This document shows positions 48,645 through 59,528 of a stretch of DNA of 64,000 bases, piece by piece. Positions within the stretch are counted from its first letter, which is position 1. Each line of letters starts with the position of its first letter. Position numbers and translations under genes: made by a program. The notes below the pieces were generated by a model that saw nothing but the letters and a program-made list of their open reading frames with translations, was not told where the DNA came from and searched no databases. Source of the stretch: Gongronella butleri (taxonomy: Eukaryota; Mucoromycota; Mucoromycetes; Mucorales; Cunninghamellaceae); NCBI GenBank assembly GCA_025201375.1, contig JAIWZP010000001.1, forward strand, positions 792,501 through 856,500, read 5' to 3'.

Positions 48645-50088
48645 TCACGGGGTATCGTCGAGGAGCGCACTGGGCGTGACCATCCATTTGCCCTGCTTGA
48701 GTCTTTTGACGGCCTTGTGGATGGTTTCCATGTGCATCTCAATAGTGATGGATTCGGGTATTAGGATGGGTGTGACCACCTGCGTGCGCAGCTCCTCGAG
48801 GTCCATCTGGATCGTCTCCATTTGATCTAACAATAGTAGCAGCTGTTTCGCAGCCTTGACGCGTTGCGCGTCGTACAATACCAGAAGCGCCAAGTTCTCC
48901 CTCACCAATGGCCGCTGTAGCTCCTTGCCACGCACCAAATTGCCCAAATCGGCCAAAATGTGCGGCTGCTCGCCCCGCTGGTACGTCTTTTCCTGCAGCG
49001 TAATTTCGTGTACTGCAGACAGGTCGCTCTCAAGCACATTCAGCGATGTTTGCGCCGTCTCAATCGTCATAATCAGCCGATTTGTATCCTTTTCTAAGTT
49101 GTCATGGTAAAAAAAAAAAAATAGTTGGGAATTGAACGTCCTGAGCAAGCGATCGCGTCGCGAGAATTGCCCAGCTTTACCAATAAGTGCCATTGCTTGC
49201 TCGTACACCTCACGCAAGTGCTGTTTGCTCCGCTTTCCGCTCTGCACTTCGGACAAATGACGCAATGTCATGGTGTTGTACGTGATTAGATTGTCCAAGA
49301 CCCCACGGGCTTGCGCGTGCATACTCTACAACAAAAGAAGGAAAAAAAAACGCGTCAAAAAATGCCGCGATTGCCATTTCACCTTTGTTACCTGCAATTC
49401 GCGGCCAAACACGCGCGAATGTGAAAGATACTCGCTGAGCTTTTCGATGAGCACGTCCTTGAGAGCCAAATTGGAGTATTTCACCATCATTTGCAGATCG
49501 CGCGTCGCGAGTTCAACATTTTTTAGCGAAAGTGCCGTGAGCGGCGTGTTGTCGTCGCCGGCATCATCGTAAAGCGACGACGATCGGTGCTGCTGATGCT
49601 GCGATTGGAGCACCGAGTGCACGAGCTTTTCTTGCACATTGACAAGCTGCGAAAAATTGGGCATTGGGTCGTTCCAGTGCGCGCACGGTGGGAAAAGCGG
49701 TAGCATCGCCGTCGGTACAAGCGGACATGTCGCATCGAGCACCGTCGCGTACAAAAATCGCGACCCGTACCGAATCATTGACAAAACCAGCCACAGCGCC
49801 ACCAGGGCAATAACAATCGACTGGACAATCGGCTTCACAAGCCTAAACGCGGGTACAAAGATATCTACAGCCCAAAAAAAAAAGAAAAGAAAAGAAAAGA
49901 AAACGAAAAATGAGCGTTTCAAAAAAAATATTTTGTTTTTTTTTTTTTTTACCATAGAGAACCCAGAACATTGTGTCGACAATCGCTCGCCCGCGTGGTT
50001 CTTCCAATTGCTCGTCTTGCTCTTCTCCTCCTTGAGAAAGACGCTGCACGTGCGTAGTCATGCGGTGCCGCTGTCGTCGAGAAGGCAT
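48645..50088 (-). CDS. Membrane-anchored coiled-coil protein, unknown function
   Basis: Four exons (50088..49953, 49864..49392, 49325..49181, 49093..48645) give 400 aa with consistent phases. The N-terminus is basic and Gln-rich, then hydrophobic (TMFWVLYGDIFVPAF). A strong membrane segment follows (VQSIVIALVALWLVLSMI, about residues 60-78). The rest is mostly helical with heptad-like stretches (NVELATRDLQMMVKYSNLAL, TAQTSLNVLESDLSAVHEI, AAKQLLLLLDQMETIQMDLEEL). The topology suggests a single- or double-pass organelle or nuclear-envelope protein with a coiled-coil domain. I do not recognise the family. Exon 4 could extend 5' by reading through a T-run, but the GT/AG pair with TTAG gives the clean frame. 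Confidence 0.7.
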
Positions 50089-51635
50089 CGTGCACAATGA
50101 GGAAAGGAAGGAAGAAAGGAAGAAAAGCTTTTTTTTTTTTTTTTTTTGCCCACCTTTGGTTTTTCAATGCCCGCAGAAAAAGAAAAAGCTCGTGTCACCT
50201 TTGTTTTTTGACATGTGTGGCAAATGCCTTATGCCGCACCACAGGGGGCGCGTGCAGTGGCGCCACAGATTGTCCGCAGCAATCCTCAATCCAAATATGC
50301 ATTTTGAGGTGAACAAGTCTGAAAGCCTGCTCGTTTGCGTGCTTCTGGCCGCATTGAAAATCACAAAACGCACCGTTTCTTCACGATCGCTTAATGCACG
50401 ACACATCAACTACGTAATTCCGTTTTTTTGTACGATGTATTGCGGACGTTGCTTGGATACCCAAGCGATGAGCAATTGGCGACATTCAAAATCCGCTAAA
50501 CATGGTAAAATGACCTCTGGCTTGCCAAAAATACAAAATCCAGCCTGCATCCATCGACATAAGTACTTTCAGGGCTTAAACGCGCTCGTTGCTACCGTAC
50601 ACAACGAATCTCGGGCAAAAAGGACATCCAGTAAATCCAATCAGCGGCAAAATACGATTTTACAAGTTTACAGTAACACGACATTTTGGATGCATGTTTC
50701 GCATTGAATTCACGCTGCGGGCTCTGAAACTGGTGCCACGCAAAGAGTACACTCGGATCTCTTGGCTGTTGTGATCTATGCAAATGACGAATAGTTGTAG
50801 CGCATGACTCGGATTTTTGAATTTGGGTCTGCTCTTCCTTAATCTGCCTGTGTAGACTACTTTTTTTTGACGGATCGACATGTCGCATGCGTGCCTGGTC
50901 TGGGGGTCAAGACAGCGTTATGCCATAGTGCCATCCGGCGGACTTCGATCAAACAGAGAGACTTCAAAATCGAGAAACACGCTCAATTCATTGCACATAA
51001 GACCTTGAGCGCTCTCATCCAGAAATCAGTGCCTTTAACACATTATTGTTGCCGACAGCAGTCCTTGGAGCATGATGTGTGAGGCGGTGGGGGCAATACA
51101 AGATGATTTTGTGATGATTTTGCGCTTTAGGCTAGAAAAAGTGCCATATGATTCAGTGTGCAACGGAAACTGGCCAATCAATGCTCATTTTCAAAATTCT
51201 GGGTGTTTAATTGGATCGGCATTTCGGCAGCCGATTTGCCGAAAAACGACAATTTGTTGAACCAAATACAAAATTTTTTATGTTACGGCCATACGACTAT
51301 GAAAGCGCCAGATCCCGTCCGATCTCTGCAGCGATCCATAGTACGGCCTGGTTAGTACTGCAGTGAGAGATCATGCGGGAATACCAGGTGCTGTAATGCT
51401 TTTTTTTTATTTTTTTTTTGTGTTTAAACATCATTTTGTTGATTACAATAAAAAAAAAAAAAAGAGGATTGTGATGTTCTGAACCAGCCGTTGTATTGAA
51501 GGGACCGAGTACGTGGTGGGTAGGTAAAGCGCGGACGGGTAGTAGGTTGACATGTACCGTATTGTAATTTTTTTGTCGATGTTGATACATATTTAACGTC
51601 AATCAGTCATATCTCATGAAGATCTATGCCGCTCG
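50089..51635. other. gene-free region
   Basis: Upstream of the minus-strand membrane gene. Open frames here are short, mutually overlapping and without motifs. It may contain old repeat sequence (repeated short ACGCG words), but no copy is alignable by eye. Confidence 0.4.

Positions 51636-51701
<66 letters not shown>
51636..51701 (+). repeat. A66 homopolymer
   Basis: 66 uninterrupted A bases, the longest homopolymer in the window, followed by ACAAGCAGTGG and a CA microsatellite (51718-51735). Confidence 0.9.
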
Positions 51702-51702
<1 letters not shown>

Positions 51703-51839
51703 AAGCAGTGGCCGCACGCACACACACACACACACAAACAGACAATGAGGAGATAAAACATGCTGCAAGGAGTTGATCTGGACGCGCAGCGCTCCTGCTA
51801 AAAACAAAAGGTTGATATCAAACGAGCTCCGTGTGCTGA

Positions 51840-52680
51840 CGCGACGGCTTTTGACGTCACACATTCAGACAAATCGGGGGAGAAATTCTCCTCAAAGACG
51901 AGCAAGGAATTCTCATGATGATCGAATGTTTTTTTTATGATACGCCGTGTAGAAAGAGCATCAATAGTTATCGCACAGGGGTTTTCAACGTGCTTCCGCG
52001 GTGAGGGCTCACGTCACGCATGCACATTCAGGAGGGAAAAAAAGCTTGTGCATTGACAATCACTCCATGATGAGCTGCAAGCGACCACAGCAGTGTGCTC
52101 TTTATGCTTCCTCGGTCAGGTGCTGACGACACGCACACTCATTCAGAAAAAAAAAACTTGCTTACCATTGATGGCCACTCCACGATGAGATGCACGTAAA
52201 TTAATAGGAGTGACGGATGCTCTTAAAAAAAAAAAAGCGACCGCAATTTTGCAGTGCGCGGCTTTGTGCATCTGTGGTAAAGTCTGACGTCACGCACACA
52301 CGATCACCCCACAACGAGCCGCAGTAAATTAATCTGAACGTGCGATGCTTTTGTAAAAATAAAAAAAAATAAAAATCGACCACAAATTTCGCATTGTGCT
52401 CTTTATGCTTCCTCGGTCAGCGCCGACGACACGAACACATATTCAGGAGAAAAAAATTGCTTACCATTGATGATCGCTCCACGATGAGCTGCAAGGAAAT
52501 CAGAGCGCATGACGATCCTGTAAAAAAAAAAAAAAATCTCGACCACGATTTTGCAGAGAGCTCTCTGTGGTTACGCGTTAAGGGCTGACGTCCATTGACG
52601 ATCACGGCACGATAAGCAGCAAGGGTCGGTCTGGAACACGTGATGCTCTTTGGAAAGGTCCAAGCAGCAATGACGTCCGT
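51840..52680 (+). repeat. Degenerate ~150-bp tandem array with TGACGTCA-like sites
   Basis: Five or so diverged units. Each carries a (C/G)TGACG(T/A)CAC-like word, an ATTCAG + A-run, TTGC(T/A)TACCATTGA(T/C)G, a CTCCA(C/T)GATGAG(C/A)TGCA block and GCGACC(A/G)CA-TTTGCA. GTGCTCTTTATGCTTCCTCGGTCAG recurs almost exactly at about 52093 and 52397. No coding capacity is seen. Confidence 0.75.
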
Positions 52681-53312
52681 AAATGAACCACGACGATCAT
52701 GGACAACAAGTCGAAAGCTATAAAAAGAAGAGATGTCTGGTATTGGATTGTCTTCATTCTTCATCTTTTCTTCCTCCCACCACCGCCACTACTTTCAAGA
52801 CCTGCTACAAATCTACAAGTGATCAAGATGCAAATCCTCGTGTATGGCTGTCCTGGTCCACCTCTTGTCCGCTTCAAGACCTCTGCCCCCGGCCGCTTTT
52901 AAAGCAAGCGCGGCCCACTTTGGCTGGTCCTTCCTGGCATGTCGTGCTATGGATGTAATTCACCCCTGGTGTCTTCCAGATTGCCGACCGCTGCCCTCTT
53001 CATCCATTTCTTTTTCCGCGCCGGTTATCGCCATGCGTAAAAGGCTGCTATAGCCGTAAAATACTTAACGTAAGTTTCGAAGCGTCCTTTGTTGTCGTGA
53101 AGGCTGTCCAACTCATTGTTTTTATTTGCGACACTGTAAAGTGTAAAGTGTAATTCATTCGGTTTCATTGTTTTTGACTACAAGCATCGTTGCCCGCCCA
53201 ATGGCTCTTGCTTTTGCTCTTTTTTTCTCTCTCCCTCTCTCTTTTTTCAAAAATAATAAAAGAAGAGTATCTGCATGTGTCCAGCACGCGAACGAAAGCA
53301 ATATGTCTCACC
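52681..53312. promoter_or_regulatory. upstream region of the LAM gene
   Basis: Contains small open frames without motifs and a CT-rich tract at about 53218-53245 that fits the pyrimidine leader pattern. Confidence 0.35.
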
Positions 53313-53544
53313 ATGGCTGGCCACATTTGGTTCATTGTGCCAGAGGGCCAGAGTTTTTCCGTGCGCAGCGACATCAGAGATGCCTTTTTTGGGTCAAGCC
53401 CGGATGTGGTGGCCGCAGAAACAGGAACCAAGGCCCGACATTTATTGCAGGTACCATTTTTTTCACCCCACCTTTTTTTCTTTTCCTCTTTTCCTCTTTT
53501 CTTCTCTGTTTTTGTAGATTTGCGCCTTGCTGCCAGAGTCATGA
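53313..53544 (+). CDS. Short spliced ORF, probable uORF of the LAM gene
   Basis: 53313..53450 plus 53518..53544 read in frame for 54 aa (start MAGHIWFIVPEGQ, end ICALLPES, stop TGA at 53542-53544). Donor CAG|GTACCA and acceptor TTTTGTAG look genuine and the intron is pyrimidine-rich. The stop lies 7 nt before the ATG ATG of the sterol-transfer gene, so on one transcript it would be an upstream ORF able to limit initiation at the main start. It could instead be a tiny separate gene. The peptide is not recognised. Splicing and ORF are seen; the role is inferred. Confidence 0.4.
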
Positions 53545-53551
53545 GGAAAGA

Positions 53552-56500
53552 ATGATGCCTACGCCCATGATATCACTTCACGACGCCCTGTGCGACTCGC
53601 CTCTGTACCGCACGTCCTCCATTCACTTTGACAATCAGCTGCTTTCCTTTGAAAAATGGCTCCAGGGCCTTGCTCAGCAGTGGACGTCTTACACAGCCCT
53701 GTTGACGAGTAAGCACGCACTGCGCGGAGCGAGAAGGGGAACGAGGAGGGGAGGGGGGGAAAGGAAACGAGCGAAAAAGAGGCTCACCTTGTTGACTTTT
53801 GCCAATTGCAGGTGTTCAGCAAGAAACCAGTCGCCTTTGGCCGGGCCTCACGCCCAGCGACTCGGTGGACGGCGCTCTTTTAGGTAAAAAAAAAAAAAAG
53901 CAAGTAAACAAGTCACTGCCGGGCAAAGGGAAAGGCTCACACACGATGCTCACCGTGCCATTAGACGGCCAGGTCACGGGGATGATGGTCCATCAGGTTA
54001 CAGAAGCATTCGAAAACAACTTGTCATTCCAAGCCAAATTGGTAACGAGCAGATGGCCTCTTTGTGTTGCTTTGCGTGCTTTGTCTCACCCCAGCATGCA
54101 CCAATTAGGTCGTCAGCCTCGAGTCACAATACATCAAGCCTCTCCAGCAATTTGTCGAGTCGCGTTTTGCAGAATTCAAGGCAAGCTGGCAGCAAAAAGA
54201 AGCGTGGTGGACGAGAGAAGAGGGAAAAGGGGGATGCGGCAGGAGAGCATGGACGAAATTGATCATGCATTTGGATCACTTTCTCATTTTTTTCTTCGTT
54301 TTCTTCTAATTGCAGGCATTGCGACAGCGGCAGCTTACGATGCGCAAGGAATACGAGCGTCACCTGACGAGCCATGCCGCCATGCAAAAAGGGAATGGCT
54401 CTGAAACGATTGCGGCCGTCCTGGCCCAGCAGGTCAAGATGTCCCGAGCCAATTATACCAAACTGTGCGGCGACCATGCGCTGCAAGTGCTGCGTCTGCG
54501 CTCTGATCTGCACCACCTGCTCCTTCAGCAATTCCACACCTGCGTCCAGTCGTGCCACATTCAAATTGAAGCCATTACAAGCATCCATCAGCGATTGCGC
54601 AGCCTTTTGGCTTCTTGGGGCCAATGGATCATTGATGTAAGAAGAAAAAACAAGGGGGGGGCGGGGTCAGGGGAGCGATCGGGACTCGAGCTCATTTTTT
54701 TATTTTTTTTTTTTTATTTTTTCACATAGGACAAGAACACCTGCCAATTTGAATGGGAGCAAAAGAAGATTGCGCTGCCTACTTTGGAGCAAAAAGCACT
54801 GCAATATCAACAGGGCCAGATGACCAACCATTGGAAGTGCGGCTACTTGTTTGTTCCTTCCACCACTGGGTCCGAGTGGCAGCGACAGTGGTTCTTTGCG
54901 CACGATGGTTACTTTGGGGCGTGTCAGTTGATCAATGCCGATGATTCTGTGCTTACACTCGATTATTGCCACTCGCTTGCTTCTTGCGACGTGCGCGCCA
55001 TTGACCACGCTGAACGACGCTTTTGCTTCGAATTGACCGTCACAAACGACAATGACGCGTAAGAAAGCAAGAAAAAAAACAGGAAAAAGCGTGGCAGCTT
55101 ACGTTTATTCTCGTTTTTTTTTATTAAAAAATACAAGCACCACGACGCTCATGCTGCAAGGAGAGACGGATCACGAACGTCAGCAATGGATGGACATGAT
55201 TATGCATCAGCAAGGCAAGGCATTGGACCGACAGAGCGTTTCTGAGAAGCGATATTCGAATATTTCGATTGTCGGGGACATGACGCGGACGTCTGCACTT
55301 GTCGTTGCCAAGTCGCGATCGACGACGGGTGTGTCGACGCCAATGGATATTCCTGTGACGCTGAGCAGCACCAACAACAACAACTCCACCATCTCGGGCC
55401 TGTCCAATCTCAGCACATCGCCTGCCACCATCCACTCCACTGCGTCCAATGCTAACAAGCAGCCATCCAGCGCCGTGGCCGCCGCTGCGACGAGCGACAC
55501 GATCCACACAACGGCCATGGGCATCGATCACTCGTTCATTCCTGCATTTTTGAATCATTTGACGGCGACACGGTCGCCGGCGCGTCTTTGGGCCCAACCA
55601 CGATCGCTCTTGCTTCTTCCGCCGCCACGAGCCATGGTGCAGGACGACGCATGTGCCTCGTCCTCGTCTCAGCAGCATGCTCATGGCCGCACAGTATGGC
55701 CCATTGCCTTATCCACGCCTGCGACGGCCGACACGGCGCCAATGTCGCCTATCCGTAGCAGTCCCGGCACGAGTCCCACAGCACACGACGCGTGCCAGGT
55801 GCCATCCAAGAACAAGGTGCTGCGCCGCCTCTTTTATGGCGTGTCGCCCCAGGAATTGGTCCTCGAGGCTTTTACCGCATCTTTGCATCGAATGGCCCCC
55901 ATTGTCGCGTCCGATGCCGAGTCCGATCACGATCAAACATCGTCGTCGCACGCGTACTATGGCCATGTGTTCCTGACACAGGAACATTTCTGGTTTTACA
56001 GCCATTTGATGGTCGACAGCCTGCAAACCATGGTTTTCAAGCTCCATGAGATCCAAGATGTACAATACCACAGCCCGCACCAGCTCCACCTGTCCCTCGT
56101 CGACAACCAGCCCACCGTCGTCCTCTCTGTGTACCACACGCAGCACATCGACGCCCTCGTCGACCGAATTCGCCTGTTGCTCACGCGCGCCAACAAATCC
56201 ATGGAAATGCAGGCATCTTTTGATCAATTTAACCGCCTTTGCACCGTCCAGGTCCCCATGCCCACCGCAGACGCCAATGTTTGCGAGGAAATCACGTCAA
56301 CGACCGTCAATCAGCCGCCACGCCCGAAAAAAGTGAAAAAGGCGCGTATTCCCGCACCCGATCCCGACGCACTGCCTGCCCACATCACGGCTCCAACAGA
56401 ACCTGTGGTCTGCGCGTGTGACGACCATTTGGACCGCCTCGACGTCGAGATGGAGCTACCTGTATCAGCCAAACGCCTGTTTGAGCTCATGTTCTCCGAC

Positions 56501-58049
56501 GAAGCGAATGCCCCGCCTACCGCAGGCGGTGTTTGGAACAAAAAGACCGAAGCCATCCAGGGCCACGACCTACGCGTGACCACATGGGCCAATTCAAACG
56601 ACAACCAGCTCACACGCACGCTCAAATATTGGATGCCCGTCGCAAACCCCATTGTTCGCATGAAAGAGGCCGAAGTCGTCGAAACACAGGTGCTGCTCAA
56701 AAAGGATGAGCATCTGTAAGATTATTTGAAAACGCAAGGGGCGGGGTGTTGTGCTCATTTTATTTCCTTTTAGGTGCTATGTGGTGCAAATTTCTACGCG
56801 CACCGAGGCATTACCGTACGCAGACGCGTTCATTCCTTCTGTGCGCTATTGCATCACGTACATTGACAAGTCGCGCTGCAAACTTGCCTGCTACCTCGGT
56901 GTCCGATGGACAAAATTCGTCATGACCAAGAGTAAAAACTCGAAAAAAGAATTTGGCTAGGTACTCATTTTTTTTCTTGTCCTTTTTAAAAGTGATTGTG
57001 ACAAAGGCCGCGCTCAAGGGCATGTCTGACAGCGTGGGTGTGTTTGTACCCATCTTGCAAGCATCGACCGACGAGATTAAATTGACAGTGGACAATTTAC
57101 GCACAGCGAATGACCGACAAGCACTGCAAGATGAAGATGATGAGTCTGACGCCGAACAAACGGATGCTGCCCCTGCAGAGGTCGATGCCGCTGCGTCTGG
57201 CACGCCTGAAATCGCAGCTGCTGCGCCACCATCGCCATCTTTGCCCGCGCCGGCGGCTAGTGAGCCTAATAAGCGCGACGTCGCCCCGGTGACCGCTCAA
57301 GAAGCTGCGCCAGCATCCGCTACACCGCGCCCCGAAATGCCCGCCACGCCTATACCATCGTCGACGTCGACATCCACAACGTTTATTAGCAGCGACGCGT
57401 CAACGACGACAAAATCCGCCAAAATCGACGACGACGACAATTTGGACGACCAGACACTCGTCCAGGCCGCGTGCGCGTCACTTTGGCCCCCGCGCGTGTC
57501 ATCGACCTGGGCCATCATCGTGCTCGCTTGCCTGTGGCTCGTCTTTTACGTCATCCGCGCCCCAAATACGCCAAATTTGCACAAACCAACCTCCTCACAC
57601 GCCGTCTATCTGCGCGACATCGAAACAGGTCTCGTGCACAAGTCATTGACACCACCTTATGTCGACACGGAAAGGTAAAAAAAAAAAGAAAGAAAGAAAA
57701 TGAAAAAAAAGAAAAACGCGTAAATGCTCATCTATTCTCTGGGGGGGTTTTTTGAATCAGCTATAAGCTGTTTATGGAGGCGCGCCAAGCCGAGTACCAG
57801 TGGTTTGACGGGCGGCATTATCGTGCCGCGGTGGATATCAAGGCATATCGCGAGCAGATGGGCATGATGCGCCACGACTTGCTCAATAGCTTCAACACGC
57901 TAAACATTGCCGACGCTGCTCTGTTAGACAATGAATACCTCAATTGGCTCCTGGACCATCGCCAGCGATGCCGCAAGCAGGACCAGTACCGCCAAAATGC
58001 CACAGCCCTCTGTGATCAAGTCGGATTGCATATTGGCACCTATTTTTAA
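53552..58049 (+). CDS. LAM/SIP3-type ER-anchored sterol transfer protein (BAR-PH-VASt)
   Basis: Ten exons (53552..53708, 53812..53883, 53965..54041, 54109..54180, 54316..54636, 54730..55058, 55138..56715, 56774..56931, 56993..57674, 57761..58049) give 1244 aa. These proteins move sterols between plasma membrane and ER at contact sites. A BAR-like helical region (1-235) starts DALCDSPLYRTSSIHFDNQL and has YIKPLQQFVESRFAEFK. A PH domain (about 268-370) starts KCGYLFVPSTTG. A second PH/GRAM-like domain (about 575-720) has RRLFYGVSPQELVLEAF and HVFLTQEHFWFYSH. A VASt/StART-like domain (about 770-940) has LDVEMELPVSAKRLFELMF and TKAALKGMSDSVGVF. A Pro/Ala-rich linker and one TM (about 1090-1110, WAIIVLACLWLVFYVI) follow. 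Intron 4 is GC-AG. AATAAA is at 58190-58195. The closest yeast relatives by layout are Sip3/Ysp1. Confidence 0.92.
54181..54315 (+). other. GC-AG intron in the LAM gene
   Basis: Exon 4 ends GAATTCAAG and the intron starts GCAAGC, the usual form of a GC donor; it ends TAATTGCAG. Using it joins FVESRFAEFK to ALRQRQLT in phase 0, as expected of the BAR region. No GT donor nearby keeps the frame. Confidence 0.75.
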
Positions 58050-58691
58050 ACGTCCTTTTTTTTTTATTTATTTTTGCTACTATCTTCGTGTTTCTGTTAA
58101 TTGCTCTTGCAGCTTGTTGATTTAATGACTTGTACTCCTTAGCACACCCCTCTTAATTTATGTTTGCTCACTTTTAATGCTCAAATTCTAATAAAATCGA
58201 TGTGTCGCACGCAATACTGTGGCGTCAATTTAACTCAAGGGCATTCCCACGACATAAAGTATCCCGGCTGTCATGCAGGGGCAATCACTGTAAATATCGT
58301 TGGCGCGCAAAATAAACGCAAAAAGACACAAACGCGAAAACGGTTAACGAGAGGTGGCGCAGACGCGCCAGAGAGGGGCGCGTGCACGGTGTAGATCCAT
58401 TGTACACGTCTGGGACCTGAACCTTAATTGGCATAGATGAGATGCCAGCGGCCAAGACGCGCCAATCGCTCGCATCCCCTGGATCTCTCTTTTGGATGCC
58501 TCTTTTTACTCTCGCACGCACGCGCCATTTGTTTTATTTTCGCACGGATTTGTCTCACGCCAACCTTTTAGAGAATATCACAAGCAAGGTTAACGTGAAA
58601 AACAAGGCCCATTTTCGAAAATATGAAAAAAAAGCCAAAATTGAAACGAAGATGCTAGTAAAATTTATTTGAGGATGCAATTAGATTGAAT
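58050..58691. other. convergent 3' flanks of LAM gene and APRT
   Basis: AATAAA (plus) at 58190-58195 and TTTATT (minus-strand signal for APRT) at 58664-58669. No gene is seen between them. Confidence 0.45.
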
Positions 58692-59329
58692 CTACAAGTT
58701 AATGAGAGAGTACACGGGGGCATCGAGCTTCTCGCTGCCCTTCAAAAAGTCGAGTTCCATAATGAAGACGTATTCGACGGTCTTTGCATCGCACTTTTTG
58801 ACAAGCTCGCCGGCAGCAGACGCAGAGCCGCCCGTGGCAATCAAATCGTCAATGATGATCACACGCGAACCAGCCTTGACCGCACCCCTTTGCAATTCAA
58901 AGATATCCTGCACAAAAAGAGAAAAAAATCACATTTGAGCGCCATTGTCCTCTCATCAATGTCTTTCTGGTCGCCCTCATTCGCAATTTCAAGCGAATTT
59001 CGACTTACTTGGCCATATTCCTTCTCGTAGACGGCACTGACGCACTCGCCGGGAAGCTTGCCTTGCTTGCGGACAGGGACAAAGGCGGCACCGAGGCGAA
59101 GAGCGACCAAGGGACCAAACAAGAAGCCACGAGCGTCCAAGCCAACCACAACGTCGATCTTTTCGGCATAGGTCGAGTTGATATGCTGCACAATGTTGCA
59201 GATCAGAGCCTCGACGGCCGTGGGGTCTTGGAAAACAGGGAACATGTCCTTGAAAACAATGCCCTTCTTAGGGAAATCCTCGTGGGTGCCAAGTAGGCTC
59301 TTGATGCGCTCGATATCGTGTTGGGTCAT
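58692..59329 (-). CDS. APT1: Adenine phosphoribosyltransferase
   Basis: Two exons (59329..59009 and 58907..58692) give 178 aa, normal for the family. The enzyme converts adenine plus PRPP to AMP in purine salvage, in the cytosol. Landmarks are the N-terminal DFPKKGIVFKDMFPVF, the DVVVGLDARGFLFGP loop (dimer and base pocket), RKQGKLPG, YEKEYGQ, and the PRPP-binding signature VIIIDDLIATGGSA. The catalytic loop and PRPP site are intact. The single intron has GTAAGT and TGCAG ends. It is head-to-head with THOC7, with 199 bp between the two start codons. Confidence 0.97.
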
Positions 59330-59528
59330 GGTGAAAAGATAAGCAAATTAATAAGAAAAAAAGAAAGAAAATGTCATTTCAAAAATCGACAAGCCATTTT
59401 ATACTTTTTTGTTCCTTTTTGGATGACGGAATTTGAATTTCTATCATCATTGTAGCCATTTTTTTTGCCACAATGCGCACCGCTCTTCTCTGTGTGATTT
59501 TTTCTTTCTTTTTTTGCGTGCAACAAAT
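59330..59528. promoter_or_regulatory. short bidirectional promoter APRT / THOC7
   Basis: 199 bp between two divergent ATGs, with T-rich tracts on both sides and TTTTATACTTT near 59398-59408. A shared regulatory region is inferred from the spacing. Confidence 0.5.
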
